Positions 1 through 5,602 of a DNA stretch of 5,602 nucleotides are shown one piece after another. The DNA lies in the NCBI GenBank assembly GCA_029210865.1, contig JARGGE010000206.1:1-5602 (forward strand), given 5' to 3'. Positions within the stretch are counted from its first letter, which is position 1, and each line of letters opens with the position of its first letter. The notes under the pieces were generated by a model that was not told where the DNA came from, did no database searches, and was given only the letters and a program-made list of their open reading frames with translations. This stretch comes from Trueperaceae bacterium (GTDB taxonomy: Bacteria > Deinococcota > Deinococci > Deinococcales > Trueperaceae). A program made the translations under genes and the position numbers.

Positions 1-1
1 C

Positions 2-352
2 CACGCCGTGCTGGCGGCAGGCTTCGAGCACGTTGGCGAAGCCGACCAGGTTGCTCTGGACGTAGGCGCCAGGGTTGGTGAGCGAGTAGCGGACGCCGGC
101 CTGGGCGGCCAGGTGGATGACGCGCTCGGCGCCGGCGGTGGCCGCGTGGACGGCGGCGGCGTCGGCGAGGTCCTCGCGGACGTGGCGGTAGCCGCCGTGG
201 CGCGCGAGGCGCTCGAGCCGCGCCTCCTTGAGGCGCACGTCGTAGTAGTCGTTGACGACGTCGAAGCCGACGACCTCTTCGCCGCGGGCGAGGAGCCGTT
301 CGGCGACGTGGTAGCCGATGAAGCCGGCGGTGCCGGTGACCAGGGTGGGCAT
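2..352 (-). CDS. UDP-glucuronate 4-epimerase-like NAD-dependent sugar epimerase (N-terminal part, cut by window edge)
   Basis: The visible 117 residues form the NAD-binding half of an extended short-chain dehydrogenase/reductase. It begins MPTLVTGTAGFIGYHVAERL, carrying the GxxGxxG dinucleotide motif at about residues 7-13. A VGFDVVNDYYDVRLKEARL stretch follows at about 31-49, then DLAD (about 64-67), VIHLAAQAGVRYSLTNPGAY (about 81-100) and SNLVGF (about 103-108). The NDYYD block and the HLAAQAGVRYS block are typical of UDP-glucuronate 4-epimerases (CapI/LspL type), which convert UDP-glucuronate to UDP-galacturonate in the cytoplasm for capsule or exopolysaccharide synthesis. The catalytic YxxxK lies beyond the window, so activity cannot be judged. 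The ATG at 352 is the only good start, because the Rossmann motif begins right after it. I see no Shine-Dalgarno sequence, which fits leaderless translation. The upstream neighbour on the same strand is a polysaccharide co-polymerase/kinase remnant, supporting a polysaccharide role. A related nucleotide-sugar epimerase or dehydratase is the main alternative. Confidence 0.88.
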   Translation of the reverse strand, partial: MPTLVTGTAGFIGYHVAERLLARGEEVVGFDVVNDYYDVRLKEARLERLARHGGYRHVREDLADAAAVHAATAGAERVIHLAAQAGVRYSLTNPGAYVQSNLVGFANVLEACRQHGV

Positions 353-359
353 GGGGACC

Positions 360-365
360 AGGGTA
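360..365 (-). promoter_or_regulatory. Candidate -10 element for a leaderless epimerase transcript
   Basis: Reading the minus strand, TACCCT matches the TANNNT form of an actinobacterial -10 box and lies 7 nt upstream of the epimerase ATG. A transcript starting at that distance would begin at or next to the A of the ATG, consistent with the missing Shine-Dalgarno sequence. No convincing -35 hexamer is present, so the call is weak. Confidence 0.3.
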
Positions 366-375
366 CGACGGGCGG

Positions 376-2237
376 TCAGGACTTGTCGGACGGGGATGCC
401 GCCTGCCCTGTCGCGTACCGTGGAGGGGCCTCCCCGCCGGGACCGTTGGCGATCGGTCCTGGGTCAAGCCAATCGCTCCGAATCATCCCGTCTTCGATCA
501 GCGGTAACCGTTCCCGGTCTTCCCCGGTCGACGAGGTCCATGGCCGGCCGTGCTTCACCTCGGGAGGTGATGGGACCGAAGGTCGCGGGGGCCGAAGCGG
601 GGCGCGATTGACTCGAGGGCCCGTTGGTCGGGCGTCGATTGCCGTCTTGCTTCGCGCCTTGTCGCTCACTGCCTCAGCTTCACCGCCGTCGCCGCCATAT
701 CCATAGCCGTAGCCGTACGAACCGGAGCCCCTCGAGCGCCGCTTGGGGGCATGCGCGGCTACGATGCCCACCAGGTTGGCCCCGATGCGCTCGAGCACCG
801 AGAGCGTGTCGCGAACCGTGTGACGTCGCCTCTTGGAGGCTGACGACGAGGACGACCGCGGACGCTTGCGGCGCGAGGGCCAAGGTGTCGGCGACTGGAA
901 GGATCGGCGCTGAGTCGACCACGATGACCGTACCGGTCCTTCAGGCGTTCTGCGAGGTGGCCGAACGCGCGGCCGAGGAGCCGACACTCCTCACCGTTGA
1001 GCGGTTGAGTGAGTCCGAAGACGTCGACGCTGCGGTGGCGGCCGAGCGCGATGCTCACGCCCGCTTCGGCGTCGGGCTCACCGTGCTCTTGCCATGCACG
1101 GGTGCCGGGACCGTCGGCGCGCAAGATGCTGGTCAGCCGAGGACGACGGCCGTCTGCGTCCACGATGGCGGTCCGGTACTCGCTCCGAGCGTAGGCCTCG
1201 GCGAGTGCGATGGCGACGCTGGTCTTACCTTCGCCCGCGAGTCCCGAGGCGACGAGGACGATGAGCGGCTGGTCGGGAGGCACCAGGAACTGCAGATTGG
1301 ACCGGACGTACCCAGCCGCCTCGGGCGGTAGTCGGCGCGACCCAGACGAATCCGTCGGGAACGAGCCCAGAATGGGTTGGCGAGTGAGCGCGGCGACGCC
1401 GTCGAGGCCCCCGAGCTTGTCGCTCACGGCTTCGCGCAACAGGGCCAACACGAGCAGGCCGAACCCCGTGACGACGGCAGCGAGGAGACCAACGAGCATG
1501 GAGCGGTTCGGTTCCGGGAGGGCCTCGACGATCGCGGGCTCAAGGACCTCGAGGTTGCCGGAGATCGTCGTCAAGGCCAACCTGGTGGCGGCGAGGTTTC
1601 GTTCCGCCTCGGCGCGCACGCCTTGGAGGGCGGTCACCATCGTGTCGTCGCCGTTGGACGCGCAGGTCTCGATCTGAGCATCGACGTCGGCAATCTGTCG
1701 GTCGAGGGCCTGCGTGACGTGCGCAATGGCGTCCGTCGCGCGTTCTGTGTCCCAGCGCACGAGCGCTTCGGCGATCGCGTTCGCCATGAGCGCTGCCCAC
1801 ACCGCGTTGGTCGACCGGACGCTGATGGCGATTTGCAGCGACAGCCGGGCTTCGGTCGTTGTCACCGTCAGATGCTGGCCGAGGTCGGTCAGGTCCAGGT
1901 CGGTATGACCGGCCGCGACAAGCTCGTCGGTCGCCGCCAGCAACAGGGGTCGGGAGAGCACAGCGGAGCGGTACGCAGCGGCATCGAGCGGACGCGCCGT
2001 GGCGACCGACGCGGATAGCTGTGTGATCGCAGGATCGAGCTGGGTTGCCAACAACCGTGCCTGGCTTTCGAAGATATCTGGCCTACGGTCGACGAACCAC
2101 TACGCACCTGCACCGATGACCACCATTGCGATGGCGATCGCAAGAGCGGAGCGGCGCACGATCTCGAACAACTCGGCGAGCGAGATCTCGTCCGCTTGGG
2201 ACTCGACCTTCATGTCCTTAGCGTCGTCGTGTGGCAT
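376..2237 (-). pseudogene. Wzz/BY-kinase polysaccharide co-polymerase, disrupted by a stop and two frameshifts
   Basis: Pieced together from three frames, this is a chain-length determinant (Wzz) domain fused to a bacterial tyrosine kinase, a membrane protein that controls polymer length and export. The start at 2237 has GAGGGG about 10 nt upstream; the ATG at 2213 is an alternative. The first hydrophobic segment (RSALAIAIAMVVIGAGA) ends in an in-frame TAG at 2100-2102. The same frame resumes at once (WFVDRRPDIFESQARLL) and runs through the periplasmic part and a second membrane segment (SMLVGLLAAVVTGFGLLVLALL). The Walker A motif SGLAGEGKTS and Walker A' motif IVDADGRRP follow. Near 929 the frame shifts by one base; the next frame carries the Walker B-like VIVVDSAPILPVADTLALAP. 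Between about 815 and 840 it shifts again, to VRDTLSVLERIGANLVGIVAAHAPK and the autophosphorylation-type cluster SYGYGYGYGG (about 691-720). Recognisable homology ends near 660; the last frame stays open to 376. Both shifts have the same sign, so they do not compensate. Sequencing error is the alternative to true decay. Confidence 0.82.
422..459. repeat. Two adjacent short inverted repeats
   Basis: GGAGGGGCCTCC (424-435 region) is a GC palindrome, and a few bases on, GGACCG (440-445) pairs perfectly with CGGTCC (454-459) across an 8-nt loop. They lie between the kinase remnant and the epimerase, about 70-105 nt upstream of the epimerase start. They could be terminator-like stems for the kinase transcript or an operator. 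There is no T-tract, so an intrinsic terminator is not well supported, and short palindromes are common at this GC content. Confidence 0.25.
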
Positions 2238-2258
2238 CGAGCACTGTCCCCTCGCCGA

Positions 2259-2277
2259 ACCACCTATCAGTGGTGGT
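2259..2277. repeat. Perfect 6-bp inverted repeat in the kinase 5' leader
   Basis: ACCACC-TATCAGT-GGTGGT lies 22 nt upstream of the chosen kinase start and overlaps nothing coding. It would form a small hairpin in the kinase leader RNA, or could serve as an operator for the divergent pair of genes (kinase remnant and flavin-binding gene). No clear -10/-35 pair could be tied to it. Confidence 0.3.
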
Positions 2278-2490
2278 CGGTCTAACGTTGATGACCATAC
2301 AAGATGTTGTGCAGGCAAACGTCACGTCGAGTCTGAACGAACGTAGACGAGATCGTGTCGCGGTTGGGGGCCGCCGTACCTGCCGAATCGATCACGCAAC
2401 GATCGACGACGCTGGTTCGTGCTGTGAGACAGGTGAACGGGCGACCGATCGAGGGCGCCCCGTAGGTGGCACCGTGCCAGGATGTGCCCC

Positions 2491-3084
2491 ATGCCCGCCC
2501 CCCACGACGCCCTGCCCACCGATCCGCGCGCCGCCGTCCTCCGCCGCGACCGCGCCGTCGACGACGACGCCTGGATCGAGCGCCTGCTCGCCGTCGCGCC
2601 GGTGGGCTCGCTGGCCACCGTCGCGGACGGGAGCCCGTTCCTGAACGTCAACCTCTTCTGGTTCGACCCGGCCCGGCGCGCGGTCTACGTGCACACCGCG
2701 CGGCGCGGGCGCACCCGGTCGAACGTCGAGGCGGCCGAGGCGCAGGCTTGCTTCGCGGTGCAGGAGATGGGGCGGCTGCTGCCGGCGGCCACCGCGCTCG
2801 AGTTCGGCGTCGAGTACGCCGGGGTGGTCGCCTTCGGACCGATCGCCGTGGTGGACGACCCGGACGAGGCCGCGGCGGCGCTGCAAGCGCTGCTCGACAA
2901 GTACGCGCCGCACCTCGAGGCGGGCCGCGACTACCAGGGGGTGACGGCCGAGGAGCTCGCGCGCACCACGGTCATGCGCCTGGACGTGGCGGCGTGGAGC
3001 GGCAAGCGCAAGGTGGTGGACGCCGGGTTCCCGGGGGCGTTCGCGTACGCGGGAGCGTCGGTGCTCGACGAGGACCGGGGGTGA
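2491..3084 (+). CDS. PNPOx/NimA-like flavin-binding split-barrel family protein
   Basis: The product is 197 residues and looks complete. It has the pyridoxamine 5'-phosphate oxidase-like split-barrel plan. The first strands carry PVGSLATVADGSPFLNVNLF (about residues 34-53) and are followed by a WFDPARRAVYVHTARRGRTRSNVE block, where this family binds FMN or a related flavin. A middle GVVAFGPIAVV strand and a C-terminal WSGKRKVV motif (about 168-175) are characteristic of the NimA-like/Pyridox_oxase_2 group. Members are cytoplasmic flavin or deazaflavin binders, some linked to nitroimidazole reduction; the substrate here cannot be told. I prefer the ATG at 2491, with AGGA 8 nt upstream, over the in-frame ATG at 2482, which would add only MCP. 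The gene is monocistronic in this window: the flanking genes are divergent on the left and convergent on the right. Codon use is strongly G/C-ending, unlike the mixed codons of the kinase remnant. Confidence 0.85.
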   Translation: MPAPHDALPTDPRAAVLRRDRAVDDDAWIERLLAVAPVGSLATVADGSPFLNVNLFWFDPARRAVYVHTARRGRTRSNVEAAEAQACFAVQEMGRLLPAATALEFGVEYAGVVAFGPIAVVDDPDEAAAALQALLDKYAPHLEAGRDYQGVTAEELARTTVMRLDVAAWSGKRKVVDAGFPGAFAYAGASVLDEDRG

Positions 3085-3091
3085 GGGCCGG

Positions 3092-3110
3092 CCGGGCGCG
3101 ACGCGCCCGG
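3092..3110. terminator. GC-rich hairpin between convergent 3' ends (possible bidirectional terminator)
   Basis: CCGGGCGC-GAC-GCGCCCGG is a perfect 8-bp stem with a 3-nt loop. It begins 8 nt after the stop of the flavin-binding gene and abuts the stop codon (TAA on the minus strand, 3111-3113) of the convergent GntR remnant. The position suits termination from both sides. There is no run of T on either side, as is common for terminators in high-GC actinobacteria. Confidence 0.6.
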
Positions 3111-3401
3111 TTAGCTCAAGCGGGCCGCCACCCACGTCGCCCCGTGCGCCTCGAGGTACGCGGCCGTGCGCGCGCGGTGGCGGCGCGCGGCCCGCTCGAT
3201 CGCGAGCGGGTCGGTGGCGGGGTCGCGGAGCATGGCGATCAGCTCGGCGTGGTCGCTCAGGTCACCGGCGGTGCGAGACGGGTGCAGCTGGAAGGCGCTC
3301 GCGGCGAACGGCGTGTCGAGCTGCCCCCACGCCACCCGGATTGCCTCTTGCAGCGGTGCGTTGCCGGCGTGCTCGTACAGGACGAAGGGGAAGTCGCGGT
3401 T
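3111..3401 (-). pseudogene. GntR-family (FCD domain) transcriptional regulator, C-terminal remnant truncated by IS
   Basis: The 96 residues from 3401 down to the TAA at 3111 read NRDFPFVLYEHAGNAPLQEA, then VAWGQLD, HAELIAMLRDPATDPLAIERAA and a final EAHGATWVAARLS. This matches the last part of the FCD effector domain of FadR-subfamily GntR regulators: the NxxFHxxLYxxAGNxxL helix and the later HxxLIxALRxxDxxxAxxAxxxH helix. In that family these helices supply metal or ligand contacts; here the usual H of FH is P. Full-length relatives are roughly 220-240 residues, so the winged-helix DNA-binding domain and the first part of the effector domain are missing. The break coincides with the IS terminal repeat at 3402. 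The missing part is not found beyond the other IS end in any frame, so the remnant cannot be a working repressor. Confidence 0.75.
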
Positions 3402-4353
3402 TGTGGATAGCCATGAGGTTGTGAGTTCCTAGGTTAAGGCGGCTGATCGGGGTCTGGTAGCCGATACCGCCGTGCTCGCGGTGGAAGTTGTAGTCGTGCA
3501 GATAGCGGGGCAGGTCGGCGGCGCGCTGGCGTGAGTGGGTGTAGGTCCGGGCGTACGCCCACTCGCGCTGCAGCGTCTGGATGAACCGTTCGGCCTTGCC
3601 GTTCGTCCTGGGCGTGTACGGCTTCGTGCGGGCGTGGCATATCCCGTGCGCGCGCAGCAGCGCCGCGAAGGCGTGGCTGCGGAAGCACGAGCCGTTGTCG
3701 GTCATGATCCGCTGGACGTGAATGCCGAGGTCGGCGAAGAGCTCCTGCGTCGCCTGGAGGAATGCGATGGCGCTCTCGGCGCGCTCGTTCGGGAGGATGC
3801 TGGAACAGCCGATGCGGGTGTGGTCGTCGATCGCGACGAACACGAACTCCCAGCCTGCCCCGCGCGAGCGGACGGTTCGGTCACCGATCCTCCGGTGGCT
3901 CGCCTTCTCGATGCGCCCCAGCTTCTCGATGTCCTTGATGTCGAGGTGCACCAGCTCCCCCGGCGCGCTCGCCTCGTACCGGCGCGCCGGGAGTGGTGGG
4001 TCCAAGTACTTGAGTCGGTTCATGCCGTGCCGCAGCAGGATCCGGCGGACGGTGGTGAGCGCGAGGCCGGTCTCGGTGACGATCTGGCGCATCGTGCGCC
4101 GTTCCCTTCGCAGCTCCTTGACGCGCTCCACCACCTCGTCGGGCGTCTGGCGCGCTGGTCGCTCGGGCCGGCTGGAGCGATCACGAAGGCCCTCCACGCC
4201 GTCCGTGCGATACCGGTCCGACTTGCTGGCGGTGTTCGGCACGACCCGGTAGCGCTCCGCTGCCGCTCGGATCGTCCAACCGTCGTCGACCACCAGGCGG
4301 GCGAGCTCCTCACGTTGCGTCAGCGTCAGCGCCGCTCGAGCGTGCAGCTTCAT
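3262..4353 (-). CDS. IS481-family DDE transposase with read-through C-terminus
   Basis: The frame encodes 363 residues. An N-terminal helix-turn-helix region (about 10-56) leads to GVEGLRDRSSRP (about 52-63), a common IS481 segment. A second HTH-like part, MRQIVTETGLALTTVRRILLRHG, follows at about 88-110. The rve-type integrase core carries the catalytic triad: D138 (HLDIKD), D219 (MTDNGS) and E255 (TNGKAERF), with the D(35)E spacing of this family. The catalytic core is undamaged, so activity is possible. GAGGA lies 5 nt before the ATG at 4353. Transposases of this family normally stop at or just inside the terminal repeat. Here the frame crosses the IS end at residue 318 and adds 46 arginine-rich residues from the truncated regulator gene, out of that gene's frame. 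Whether the extension affects function is unknown. Confidence 0.88.
   Translation of the reverse strand: MKLHARAALTLTQREELARLVVDDGWTIRAAAERYRVVPNTASKSDRYRTDGVEGLRDRSSRPERPARQTPDEVVERVKELRRERRTMRQIVTETGLALTTVRRILLRHGMNRLKYLDPPLPARRYEASAPGELVHLDIKDIEKLGRIEKASHRRIGDRTVRSRGAGWEFVFVAIDDHTRIGCSSILPNERAESAIAFLQATQELFADLGIHVQRIMTDNGSCFRSHAFAALLRAHGICHARTKPYTPRTNGKAERFIQTLQREWAYARTYTHSRQRAADLPRYLHDYNFHREHGGIGYQTPISRLNLGTHNLMAIHKPRLPLRPVRARRQRTAARGNPGGVGAARHAVRRERLPAAPVSHRR
3402..3426 (+). repeat. IS terminal inverted repeat (transposase 3' side)
   Basis: Reading inwards it begins TGTGGATAGCCATGAGGTTG and matches the opposite end at 16 of 25 positions. It overlaps the transposase coding frame, which has no stop before reaching it. 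The GntR-remnant similarity stops exactly at its outer edge, independently supporting the boundary. Confidence 0.6.
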
Positions 4354-4384
4354 GGTCGTCCTCGTGTGCTCAGCAGGCTACCGC

Positions 4385-4409
4385 GCTCATGACCTTCAGG
4401 CACTACACA
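4385..4409 (-). repeat. IS terminal inverted repeat (transposase 5' side)
   Basis: Reading inwards on the minus strand it begins TGTGTAGTGCCTGAAGGTCA and lies 31 bp upstream of the transposase ATG. It pairs with the repeat at 3402-3426. A TAGCCT sequence just inside (4375-4380, minus strand) fits a TANNNT -10 box for the transposase, without a good -35. Confidence 0.6.
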
Positions 4410-4410
4410 G

Positions 4411-4497
4411 CTAGGCCTCCACCACTACCGCGATCGCCTCGATCGCCACCACGCGGTCCGGTCGGGCGAGCGGCAGACGCGGCCCTGACGTTGCGGC
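4411..4497 (-). pseudogene. Possible C-terminal scrap of a minus-strand gene (RidA-like tail)
   Basis: Just outside the IS, the minus strand ends a frame with RLPLARPDRVVAIEAIAVVV-EA and a TAG at 4411-4413. The codons are mostly G/C-ending, and the RPDxxVAIEAIAVV pattern resembles the last strand of RidA/YjgF-family proteins (typically LPRPxxLVEIEAVAV). Upstream, the frame loses any likeness and soon overlaps the promoter and 5' part of the SorC gene, so at most a short 3' piece survives. It may instead be chance coding-like sequence; the assignment is a guess from about 20 residues. Confidence 0.25.
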
Positions 4498-4529
4498 GGT
4501 ACGAGTACGTCGGCCCACCCGGTTCGGGG

Positions 4530-4560
4530 TTGACGCCGTGGGGTCCCGGGGCGCTATCCT
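4530..4560 (+). promoter_or_regulatory. Candidate sigma-70-type promoter of the SorC-family gene
   Basis: TTGACG (4530-4535) resembles a -35 box and TATCCT (4555-4560) a TANNNT -10 box, separated by 19 nt, slightly longer than ideal. Transcription would start near 4567, giving a leader of about 28 nt that includes the Shine-Dalgarno sequence at 4587-4591. No clear operator palindrome for autoregulation is seen nearby. Confidence 0.45.
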
Positions 4561-4594
4561 CGGCGCACGCCATCTGAACAAAAGTGAGGAGCAA

Positions 4595-5593
4595 ATGTCC
4601 ACCCGGTCTGCCGCGCCCGCCACGTCCGAGCACCTGCGCTTCCTCCACACGGTGGCGAGCCTCTACCACCTGGAGGGCCAGACCCAGGCCGAGATCGCCG
4701 AGGCGCTGGGCGTCTCGCGCACCAAGGTGCTGCGGGCGCTGCAGGAAGCGCGGGCGGTGGGCATCGTGCAGATCAGCGTGGTGGACCCTTCGGGTACCGA
4801 CGAGGCGCTGGCGCACGAGCTGGTGGCCGCGTTCGGGCTCGAGTCGGCGGTGGTGGTGGCCGGCCACCCCGACGACGCCGTGTTCACCCGCCGCCGGGTG
4901 GGCGCCGCCGCCGCCCGCTACCTCGACGACACCCTCCCGGACGACGCCACCCTGGGCCTCGGCTGGGGGCGCACGCTCTTCGAGGTCACCCAGGCGCTGC
5001 AGTCCGAGCGCCGCCGCACCCTGCGGGTGGTGCCGCTGATGGGTGGACTGGGCCAGGTGGCGGCCAGCTTCCAGGTGCACGACATGGCGCGCGCGGTGTG
5101 CGAGCGCCTGGGCGGCAGCTGGACCCCCTTCTTCCTTCCCGGCATCGTCGACGACGGCGAGACCCACGCGGCGCTGCTGGGCTCGGCGGACGCCGCGAGC
5201 GTCCGCGACGCCTGGTCGGCCCTCGACGTGGCGCTCTTCGGCATCGGCGACGTCGACCTCAGCCGCGAGCTGCAGATGCTCTTCGCGGCCTACCTGAACG
5301 ACGACGTCCGCGATCGCATGCGCCGCAGCGGCGTGGTGGGCGACGTCTGCATGCGCTTCCTGCGCGCCGACGGCTCCGGCGTCGACGACGCGCTCGAGCA
5401 CGTGCTGGCGATCGAGCTGGACGCGCTGCGCCGCGCCCCGCGCAAGGTCGCGGTCGCCTGCGGCGCCGAGAAGGCCACCGCCATCCTCGCCGCCCTTCGT
5501 GGCGACCTGGTCGACGTGCTCGTCACCGACGTCGCCGCCGCCCGTGCGCTGCTGCGCGCCGGCGGCGGCCGCCCCAAGGAGGCCCGACCGTGA
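4595..5593 (+). CDS. SorC/DeoR-type sugar-binding transcriptional regulator
   Basis: The product is 332 residues, the usual full length for the SorC family. An N-terminal helix-turn-helix occupies about residues 20-55 (LYHLEGQTQAEIAEALGVSR, then TKVLRALQEARAVGIVQISV). The rest is the sugar-phosphate-binding domain, with LGLGWGRTL (120-128), VVPLMGGLG (145-153), a central FGIGDVD and a C-terminal ACGAEKATAILAALRGDLVD segment. These regulators bind a phosphorylated sugar or polyol and control the adjacent catabolic or transport operon, often including themselves; the ligand cannot be read from sequence. The ATG at 4595 follows TGAGGAG by 3 nt and places the HTH at the family's normal distance from the N-terminus. 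The upstream in-frame ATG at 4538 overlaps the candidate promoter and is less likely. The TGA overlaps the GTG of the next gene, so the two are co-transcribed. Confidence 0.9.
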   Translation: MSTRSAAPATSEHLRFLHTVASLYHLEGQTQAEIAEALGVSRTKVLRALQEARAVGIVQISVVDPSGTDEALAHELVAAFGLESAVVVAGHPDDAVFTRRRVGAAAARYLDDTLPDDATLGLGWGRTLFEVTQALQSERRRTLRVVPLMGGLGQVAASFQVHDMARAVCERLGGSWTPFFLPGIVDDGETHAALLGSADAASVRDAWSALDVALFGIGDVDLSRELQMLFAAYLNDDVRDRMRRSGVVGDVCMRFLRADGSGVDDALEHVLAIELDALRRAPRKVAVACGAEKATAILAALRGDLVDVLVTDVAAARALLRAGGGRPKEARP

Positions 5594-5602
5594 GCAGCGG
5601 CA
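5590..5602 (+). CDS. Start of the next gene in the SorC operon (cut by window edge)
   Basis: AAGGAGG at 5576-5582 is a near-perfect Shine-Dalgarno sequence, 7 nt before a GTG at 5590. That GTG overlaps the SorC gene's stop in a GTGA arrangement, typical of translationally coupled operon genes. Only MSSG is visible, so no function can be assigned. Placement right after a SorC regulator suggests a sugar/polyol kinase, dehydrogenase, aldolase or transport gene; this is inference from context. Confidence 0.65.

Larger units (their letters stand above)
353..660. other. Region between epimerase start and kinase Tyr cluster: no recognised domain
   Basis: On the minus strand this stretch is the downstream part of the kinase's last reading frame, open to a TGA at 376-378, but its proline/arginine-rich translation resembles no domain I know. 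Codon choice is mixed (for example a TTA leucine codon), unlike the strongly G/C-ending codons of the intact genes. It is either a degenerate tail of the kinase or intergenic DNA left open by high GC. It contains two adjacent inverted repeats (422-459). I see no other gene here on either strand. Confidence 0.45.
3402..4409 (-). mobile_element. IS481-family insertion sequence (about 1,008 bp)
   Basis: The element is defined by a single DDE transposase on the minus strand and imperfect terminal inverted repeats at 3402-3426 and 4385-4409. Read inwards, both ends start TGTG and share GCC, AGGT and TGAG blocks, matching at 16 of 25 positions without gaps. Size and single-frame organisation suit IS481. 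No direct target duplication is visible: the flanks are GCGGTT on the left and GCTAGG on the right. On the left it cuts a GntR-type gene; on the right a TAG on the minus strand lies one base outside the repeat. The exact ends could be off by a base or two. Confidence 0.75.

Noticed and set aside
691..720. Tandem GGC-TAC-type repeat as a microsatellite
   Set aside because: It encodes the Tyr-Gly cluster expected at the C-terminus of BY-kinases, so it is explained by protein function.
815..929. Programmed ribosomal frameshifting in the kinase gene
   Set aside because: No slippery heptamer or stimulatory structure is evident, there are two shifts plus a nonsense codon, and this family is not known to use frameshifting.
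2392..3135. Long minus-strand open frame opposite the flavin-binding gene
   Set aside because: Its translation is low-complexity and resembles no domain, while the plus strand has a recognisable split-barrel protein. It is a high-GC antisense shadow.
3535..4392. Plus-strand open frame of 285 residues opposite the transposase
   Set aside because: The minus strand encodes a transposase with a full DDE triad; the plus-strand translation has no recognisable features.
4403..5401. Long minus-strand open frame (332 residues) opposite the SorC gene
   Set aside because: It is Ala/His/Arg/Gly-rich with no domain signature and lies antisense to a clear SorC-family gene. Stops are rare in this GC-rich DNA.

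Overview
The window is very GC-rich, with strongly G/C-biased third codon positions and Shine-Dalgarno-led genes. This fits a high-GC actinobacterium-like genome; the phylum is an inference from composition and gene style, not from a marker gene. I see no tRNA, rRNA, CRISPR array or phage module.

Left part (1-2237, minus strand) is the edge of a surface-polysaccharide locus. It holds the N-terminal third of a UDP-glucuronate 4-epimerase-type sugar epimerase (runs off the left edge). Upstream of it is a polysaccharide co-polymerase/bacterial tyrosine kinase (Wzz domain fused to a BY-kinase ending in a Tyr-Gly cluster). That kinase gene is broken by one in-frame stop and two frameshifts, so it is either a pseudogene or badly sequenced. 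An intact product would have controlled chain length and export of a polymer whose sugar precursor the epimerase helps make.

Middle part (2238-3401) has a divergent, intact flavin-binding split-barrel (PNPOx/NimA-like) gene on the plus strand. It converges on the C-terminal remnant of a GntR/FCD-type regulator on the minus strand, with a strong hairpin between the two 3' ends.

Right part (3402-5602) starts with an IS481-family insertion sequence of about 1,008 bp with recognisable imperfect terminal repeats and an intact DDE triad. Its transposase frame reads out through the IS end into the truncated regulator. The rest of the regulator is not on the far side of the IS, which suggests a deletion next to the element. 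Beyond the IS is a possible C-terminal scrap of another minus-strand gene. An intact SorC-family sugar-responsive regulator follows, with a plausible promoter, and its stop codon overlaps the GTG start of the next gene, the start of a probable sugar-catabolism or transport operon cut by the window edge.

Overall this reads as a decaying accessory junction (pseudogene, IS, truncated regulator) between ordinary gene modules. I do not find a convincing undescribed system.
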